Shown here one piece after another: positions 7,617 to 10,979 of a stretch of 10,979 nucleotides of DNA. The stretch lies in NCBI GenBank assembly GCA_005885565.1, contig VAXK01000307.1, positions 1 to 10,979 on the forward strand. The letters run 5' to 3'. The DNA is from Actinomycetota bacterium. Lineage in GTDB: Bacteria > Actinomycetota > Thermoleophilia > Gaiellales > Gaiellaceae. The first letter of the stretch is position 1. Every line of letters starts with the position of its first letter. The notes beneath the pieces are model-generated. The model had not been told where the DNA came from, did not search any database, and was given only the letters and a program-made list of their open reading frames with translations. The position numbers and the translations under genes were made by a program.

Positions 7617-7637
7617 AGATCCGCGGATCCGACCAAC

Positions 7638-8099
7638 TCAATACCACTCCTGCCCATCCCAGCTATACGGGCTGTTGTGCGCGTTCGTCTCGCGGAACTG
7701 GTTGTGGAAAACCGTTCCGTTCAGCACGCCGGTGGCGAAGATCTTCGTCACGCCGGTCTGCGTGCTGCCGAACTGCAGCGTCGAGCCGAACTGCTGCCCG
7801 TTGTTCGCGTTGAGCAACCTGATCGTCAGGCCGCCGCCCGGAGATGAGTTGAGGTAGGTCTTGATCGTGTCGTTCGGCGTCGTCACGTGCCGGTCGTTGG
7901 TCGACGTGAACCAGCTACCGTCGCTGTAGCAGACGCCGCTGTAGTAGTTCCACTGCGCGGCGGCCGCCACCGCCGTGAAGACGAGCGCGGTCAGCAAGCC
8001 GGCGCCGACCACGGTGAAACGCCGGGAGAACCGGCGCCTCTTATGTGTCGAGACTTCGTCGTGCCGCTCGCGAAGCCGCGACGGGTGCAACCAGTGCAT
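7638..8099 (-). CDS. Small secreted protein of unknown function
   Basis: 153 residues. ATG 8099 is preceded by AAGGAGGT ending 4 nt before the start, the best ribosome binding site in the window. A long basic n-region (KRRRFSRRF, about 20-28) precedes the hydrophobic core GAGLLTALVFTAVAAAA, with likely signal peptidase cleavage after AAA near residue 48. The mature protein, about 105 residues, is polar and rich in Asn, Thr, Ser, Gly and aromatics, with one Cys, and ends in DGQEWY. It looks like a small beta-rich extracellular protein; similar actinobacterial secreted hypotheticals ending in an aromatic tail are recalled, but no function is known. It is the first gene of the operon that continues with the lipoprotein and ABC exporter genes. 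This makes it a candidate cargo, toxin-like or bacteriocin-like product, or a surface protein whose maturation needs the transporter. That role is inferred from context only. Confidence 0.78.
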   Translation of the reverse strand: MHWLHPSRLRERHDEVSTHKRRRFSRRFTVVGAGLLTALVFTAVAAAAQWNYYSGVCYSDGSWFTSTNDRHVTTPNDTIKTYLNSSPGGGLTIRLLNANNGQQFGSTLQFGSTQTGVTKIFATGVLNGTVFHNQFRETNAHNSPYSWDGQEWY

Positions 8100-8104
8100 C
8101 CGTA

Positions 8105-8120
8105 CCTCCTTCCATGGAGG
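8105..8120 (-). promoter_or_regulatory. Hairpin sequestering the ribosome binding site of the secreted-protein gene
   Basis: On the minus strand CCTCC (8120-8116) and GGAGG (8109-8105) can pair around a 6-nt loop. GGAGG is the Shine-Dalgarno core, 5 nt before ATG 8099. The stem would hide the site until melted or displaced. A GGGAGGC run in the same leader (minus strand, about 8202-8196) can pair instead with GCCTCC (8121-8116) and would free the site. Confidence 0.5.
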
Positions 8121-8193
8121 CGCAGGTGGGCTTCAGCCACGCTGCCGGCGGATCATCGAACGGTCTGTCTACAACGGCGACGACACCCTCCCC

Positions 8194-8219
8194 TGCCTCC
8201 CAATGGGACTTGAACGTCA
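8194..8219. repeat. Unidentified repeat, copy A (operon leader)
   Basis: Copy A shares TGCCTCCC and TGGGACTTGAAC with copy B at 8332-8355, and differs by two inserted bases and one substitution. Read on the minus strand it is ACGTTCAAGTCCCA followed by TTGGGAGGCA, and lies at the start of the presumed operon transcript. AATG and CATT flank the conserved 12-nt loop. A weaker similarity (GGCG-TA) extends on the upstream side. It matches no riboswitch class I recognise. Confidence 0.55.
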
Positions 8220-8222
8220 TTG

Positions 8223-8251
8223 ACGCTACGCCGACCATCGGCGGGTGTCAA
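8223..8251 (-). promoter_or_regulatory. Sigma70-type promoter of the secreted protein/exporter operon
   Basis: Perfect -35 box TTGACA (8251-8246), 17-bp spacer, and -10-like TAGCGT (8228-8223; first, second and last bases match TATAAT). Transcription would start near 8216, giving a leader of roughly 115 nt before ATG 8099. The spacer holds CGCCGATGGTCGGCG (8243-8229), a perfect 6-bp inverted repeat around TGG, well placed for a repressor operator. Confidence 0.55.
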
Positions 8252-8258
8252 GTGGCAG

Positions 8259-8288
8259 GACCATGGAGTTACAAAGGTGCCCATGGTC
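8259..8288. repeat. 8-bp inverted repeat upstream of the operon promoter
   Basis: GACCATGG (8259-8266) and CCATGGTC (8281-8288) are perfect inverted copies separated by 14 bp, just upstream of the -35 box of the promoter at 8223-8251. It could be an operator for an activator or repressor dimer, or a transcript hairpin ending readthrough from the upstream gene; no T run follows. Confidence 0.45.
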
Positions 8289-8307
8289 GTTTATCGTCGT
8301 TGTCGGG

Positions 8308-8372
8308 TAAAATCGCCCGATCGGGCCGGCGTGCCTCCCTGGGACTTGAACATCAGGGCTTACCGCCGGCCC
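8308..8372 (-). terminator. Possible terminator or structured element after the DUF1844-like gene
   Basis: On the minus strand, 22 nt after the stop, GGGCCGGCG (8372-8364) pairs perfectly with CGCCGGCCC (8331-8323), enclosing copy B of the repeat. The 3' arm overlaps a second, mutually exclusive palindrome GCCCGATCGGGC (8326-8315), which is followed by GATTTTA. This resembles a terminator with a competing upstream stem, but the final hairpin has only 4 bp and the U run is short. Confidence 0.38.
8332..8355. repeat. Unidentified repeat, copy B (downstream of the DUF1844-like gene)
   Basis: Second copy of the element at 8194-8219, same orientation, 138 bp away. On the minus strand the 12-nt loop ATGTTCAAGTCC is closed by CCCTG/CAGGG rather than AATG/CATT, so the loop is kept while the stem bases differ. 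A 9-bp inverted repeat (8323-8331 with 8364-8372) encloses the whole copy. Confidence 0.5.
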
Positions 8373-8393
8373 GTTTCGTGGACCTGGGCGCGG

Positions 8394-8804
8394 TCAGCCG
8401 CCTCCGCCGAGCTCCTCGTCGTCGACCGGCTCGAGGTCCTCCCGCTCGGGCCGCGGCTCCTCCGGTGCCGGCTCCTCGGCCTGCGGCGCCTCCTTCACCG
8501 CGGCGGCGTACGCGAGCTGCATGTTCGCGACCACCTGCTCGAAGTCGCGCACGACCTCGGCCGGGGCCTCGTCCTTCAGCACCGGCAGGAGCGCCCGCAG
8601 CGAGTCGATCGCGAGGCGCGCCTGCGGCAGGTCACGATGCTCGGTGCCGAGCTTGTGGTAGCCGAGCGACGAGAGCGTGTAGAGCGTCTGGACGAGGACG
8701 TCCGAGATCTTGACCCGCTTCAGCTCCTCCTCCAGGCGGGCCGCGAACTCGGCCTCCGACTCCGGCGCGGCGCCTTCTTCGGGCGGGCGCTCCTGCTCAG
8801 CCAC
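8394..8804 (-). CDS. DUF1844-like small helical protein
   Basis: 136 residues from GTG 8804, which overlaps the last codons of the ligase gene by 8 bp. A longer in-frame start at 8933 would add only Pro/Arg/Ser shadow sequence lying inside the ligase gene. The core from about residue 33 to 100 (ISDVLVQTLYTLSSLGYHKL, then QARLAIDSLRALLPVLK and a final FEQVVANMQLAYA helix) has the helical pattern of DUF1844, a family of short proteins of unknown function. An acidic, Pro/Glu-rich N-terminus and a long disordered tail (APQAEEPAPEEPRPERE, ending in GGGG) flank it. No signal peptide is seen, so it is cytoplasmic. The 8-bp overlap means it is translated with the ligase. What the two do together is unknown. 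Confidence 0.75.
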   Translation of the reverse strand: MAEQERPPEEGAAPESEAEFAARLEEELKRVKISDVLVQTLYTLSSLGYHKLGTEHRDLPQARLAIDSLRALLPVLKDEAPAEVVRDFEQVVANMQLAYAAAVKEAPQAEEPAPEEPRPEREDLEPVDDEELGGGG

Positions 8805-9960
8805 CGACGAGCTCCCGGGGCGGGACGGAAGCGAGGCCGGCGTAGATCTGCTCCATCGTCGAGCCCTCGTCGTGGCAGGCCCGCTGGCGCTCGGCCGCGT
8901 TGGCGGCGGGCACGGCGAGGTACGGGGCGGCACCGATCTCCTCCGCGACCGGCAGCACCCACTCGATCAATGCCTCGAGCCGCGCGCGCGCCGGCACGAC
9001 CACGCCGCGCTCGAAGTCGATCAGGCCCCCCGAGAGGCCGTAGCGGATCGCCCGCCACAGGTTCTCCTCGATGAGCCGAGGCGGCGGCTCGAGGAGCGGC
9101 TCGCCCTCGTCGAGGGCGCGCGCGATCCGGGCGCCGAGCGCGTACATCAGCGCGGCGAGCGACTGCGCCTCGGCGAGGTCGGGCTGCGCGTCGCAGATCC
9201 GCACCTCGACGGTCGGGAATGCAAAGTGCGGCCGCACGCTCCACCAGAGCTGGGTGTGCGCCGTGATCGACCCCGTGTCGTAGAGGAAGCGGACGTAGCG
9301 CTCGAACTCGGCCCAGTCGGCATAGGCGTCGGGGACGCCGCAGCGCGGGAACATGCGCGTGAAGATCTGCGTCCGCGCCGAGTGCAGGCCCGTGTTCACG
9401 CCTTCGACGAAGGGCGAGGAGGCCGAGAGCGCGAGCAGCTCCGGGAGGAAGGGGCGGAAGCCGTTCGCGACGCGGACGGCACGGTCGGCGCCGCGGATCG
9501 CGACGTGGACGTGCATCCCGAAGCTGTTGTTGCGCCACACGACGTACCGGAGGAGCTCGTCGTTCTCGCGGTAGTGCGGCGTGTCGATGATCCGCTGGTC
9601 CTGCCACCGGCTCCAGGGATGAGTGCCGATCGACGCGAGCCCGAGGCCGAGCTTCGCGGCGAGCGCGTGGAGCTGCTCGCGCCGCTCGACCATGCGCTCG
9701 GCGGCCTCGCCGAAGTGCTCGCACCGGCCCGTCTTGACCTCGACCTCGGAGGCGATCAGCTCGCCGACGAGGTGCGCCTCGAGCTCCGTGCCGACGGAGG
9801 CCGCCTGGAGCTCCTCGAAGCGGTTCGTCAGCTCGAGGGTCTCCGGGTCGAGGAGCGCGAATTCCTCCTCCACCGCGACGGTGAAGTCGGCCGTCGACTC
9901 GAACCCCTCCCGGGCGAACGCGATCTGCTCGTCCGGGCTGAGACGCTGCTCGTCGCCCAC
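8797..9960 (-). CDS. YbdK-type carboxylate-amine ligase (glutamate-cysteine ligase family 2)
   Basis: 387 residues, the usual length for this family, starting at GTG 9960 with TAGGAG unusually close (about 1 nt) upstream. The ATP-grasp-like GCS2 fold is recognised by VAVEEEFALLDPETLEL (28-44), SEVEVKTGRC (71-80), IGTHPWSRW (111-119), MHVHVAI (149-155), LPELLALSASSPFVEGVNTG (172-191) and PTVEVRICDAQ (249-259). The acidic and histidine residues in these motifs bind Mg-ATP and the acidic substrate. E. coli YbdK shows weak gamma-glutamylcysteine synthetase activity, but the physiological substrate of most members is unsettled. It could supply gamma-glutamyl-cysteine or another gamma-glutamyl amide. 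It lies 30 bp after the glycosyltransferase/lipoprotein gene and overlaps the DUF1844-like gene. Confidence 0.9.
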   Translation of the reverse strand: MGDEQRLSPDEQIAFAREGFESTADFTVAVEEEFALLDPETLELTNRFEELQAASVGTELEAHLVGELIASEVEVKTGRCEHFGEAAERMVERREQLHALAAKLGLGLASIGTHPWSRWQDQRIIDTPHYRENDELLRYVVWRNNSFGMHVHVAIRGADRAVRVANGFRPFLPELLALSASSPFVEGVNTGLHSARTQIFTRMFPRCGVPDAYADWAEFERYVRFLYDTGSITAHTQLWWSVRPHFAFPTVEVRICDAQPDLAEAQSLAALMYALGARIARALDEGEPLLEPPPRLIEENLWRAIRYGLSGGLIDFERGVVVPARARLEALIEWVLPVAEEIGAAPYLAVPAANAAERQRACHDEGSTMEQIYAGLASVPPRELVGG

Positions 9961-9990
9961 GCTCCTACAGTAATTGAAGGCGTTCCGGCG

Positions 9991-10979
9991 CTAGAGACGG
10001 GCGAACGGAAAGAGCGGATCGCTGCGGGCCCACTGGCCCCCGCCCGCGTGCGGGCCGCGCCAGAAGTTGAAGGCGAGGAGAAAGGGGGCGCCGTGCTCGT
10101 CGTCCGCCTCGAAGTAGAACCCCTCGTAGCGCCAGCCGGTGCGATCGTCGTCGGTCCTGGCTTTCGGGTCGATCCCGCGGAGGATGCTCGGCGCCGCATG
10201 CGCGAGCTGGAGGTAGTGCTTCGTGCGGACCACGATCCTCGGCGCGAGACGGCGCGGGCGCAGGAGGCGGAACGAGACGACCTCGAAGCGGTAGCGGCGC
10301 GCCGCCGCCTCGAGCCGCCGGCGCAGGACGGTCGGATCCAGGTTGTCGAAGCGCTGGCGGGGCGTCTCGCGCGCCCGCTTCCGCAGCTCCGCCTGCCACA
10401 TCCTCGAGGCCGAGCGGACGTCGCGCCTTGCCTCGTGGGCGCCGATGACGTGGACGGTGCGAAGGACACCGGACGTCACTCCCTGGTCGAGGACGGACCG
10501 CTTTCCGCCACAGCTGCTCGCGAGGAGGGCGAGCGCGAGGAACGGCGCGAGCAGCCGCTTCGCGACGCTCGCCCAGCTCCAGCGGGCTACGGCGGCGCGG
10601 CGGGCGGCGGCGCCGAGCTCGCGCCGCTCCTCCGGCGGCAGGGCGAGGAGCGCACGCAGCTTCGCCCGCAGGTCGTCGACGTCGCCGGTCGCGAAGCCCG
10701 CGAGCCCTGCGTGGCGCTCGGGGTACTCGGCCTCGAGGCCGCGCGCCACCTCGGCGAGGCCCGAGTGGCGGGCGACGAGTGCCGGGCACCCCGACGCCGC
10801 GGCCTCCGCGGCCACCATCCCGAATGCCTCCGGGAAGATCGAGGGCACGACGGCGACGTCCGCGAGCGGGAGCAGGTGCACGAGGTGGCGGTGCTCGAGG
10901 GGGCCGGTGAAGAGCGTCCGCTCCGGCGCCGCCGCCTCGAGCTCGCGCCGGTAGTCGCCGAAGCCGACGATCGCCGCGC
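9991..10979 (-). CDS. GT4 glycosyltransferase C-terminal part fused in frame to a lipoprotein-like domain (partial at window edge)
   Basis: 328 residues are visible with no stop to the window edge; the N-terminal Rossmann domain is outside. The first 140 residues are the donor-binding half of a GT-B, GT4-type enzyme: AAIVGFGDYRRELEAAAPER, FTGPLEHRHLVHLLPLADV, then VPSIFPEAFGMVAAEAAASG with the EX7E pair, and an end (VARWSWASVAKRLL) like that of ordinary GT4 proteins. Instead of stopping, the frame continues into APFLALALLASSCGGKRS, a lipoprotein-like signal with Cys encoded at 10512-10510, and a further ~170 residues of unknown fold rich in Arg, ending GRHAGGG-like loop and DPLFPFARL. No ATG, GTG or TTG lies near the junction from which the second part could be started; only CTG or GTC codons do. 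It may be a true fusion, two genes with a non-canonical internal start, or a lost stop codon. Confidence 0.75.
   Translation of the reverse strand, partial: AAIVGFGDYRRELEAAAPERTLFTGPLEHRHLVHLLPLADVAVVPSIFPEAFGMVAAEAAASGCPALVARHSGLAEVARGLEAEYPERHAGLAGFATGDVDDLRAKLRALLALPPEERRELGAAARRAAVARWSWASVAKRLLAPFLALALLASSCGGKRSVLDQGVTSGVLRTVHVIGAHEARRDVRSASRMWQAELRKRARETPRQRFDNLDPTVLRRRLEAAARRYRFEVVSFRLLRPRRLAPRIVVRTKHYLQLAHAAPSILRGIDPKARTDDDRTGWRYEGFYFEADDEHGAPFLLAFNFWRGPHAGGGQWARSDPLFPFARL

Noticed and set aside
8194..8355. tRNA or tRNA remnant on the minus strand, because GTTCAAGTCCC looks like a T-loop
   Set aside because: The flanking bases do not form a 5-bp T-stem, and no acceptor, D or anticodon arms can be built at the required distances.

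Overview
The window is very GC-rich, with tightly packed genes mostly on the minus strand. The protein set suggests an actinobacterial genome, probably of the Thermoleophilia/Gaiellales type: a K+-independent proton-pumping pyrophosphatase, an APC permease with a Thermoleophilia-like N-terminus, a YbdK-type carboxylate-amine ligase, a DUF1844-like protein and a DUF6518-like membrane protein. This placement rests on recollection of family sequences and was not searched.

Layout from the left end. 1-874 (minus): N-terminal part of an APC amino-acid permease, 25 bp downstream of hppA. 900-2939 (minus): hppA, the membrane-bound H+-pyrophosphatase. An 81-bp divergent spacer with a strong hairpin separates it from a plus-strand class I SAM-dependent methyltransferase (3021-3716). 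The methyltransferase frame is open except for two adjacent in-frame TGA codons at positions 98 and 99. A perfect 7-bp hairpin lies 10 nt after the second TGA. This is either a candidate selenoprotein with tandem Sec or a pseudogene, and is the most interesting point in the window.

3725-8099 (minus): an apparent operon, read right to left. It encodes a small secreted protein, a putative lipoprotein, a membrane-fusion-like adaptor, a MacB/LolD-type ABC ATPase and an FtsX-type permease, followed by a six-helix membrane protein. Four of the joins overlap or nearly touch, so the adaptor, ATPase and permease should form a YknXYZ/MacAB-like exporter or extruder; the secreted protein and lipoprotein may be cargo or partners. 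The 294-bp region upstream (8100-8393) carries a good sigma70-type promoter with a palindrome in its spacer, two copies of an unidentified structured repeat, and a hairpin that hides the ribosome binding site of the first gene.

8394-10979 (minus): a second gene group. It holds a glycosyltransferase C-terminal part fused in frame to a lipoprotein-like segment, then the YbdK-type ligase, then a DUF1844-like protein overlapping the ligase. No tRNA, rRNA, CRISPR array or insertion sequence was seen.
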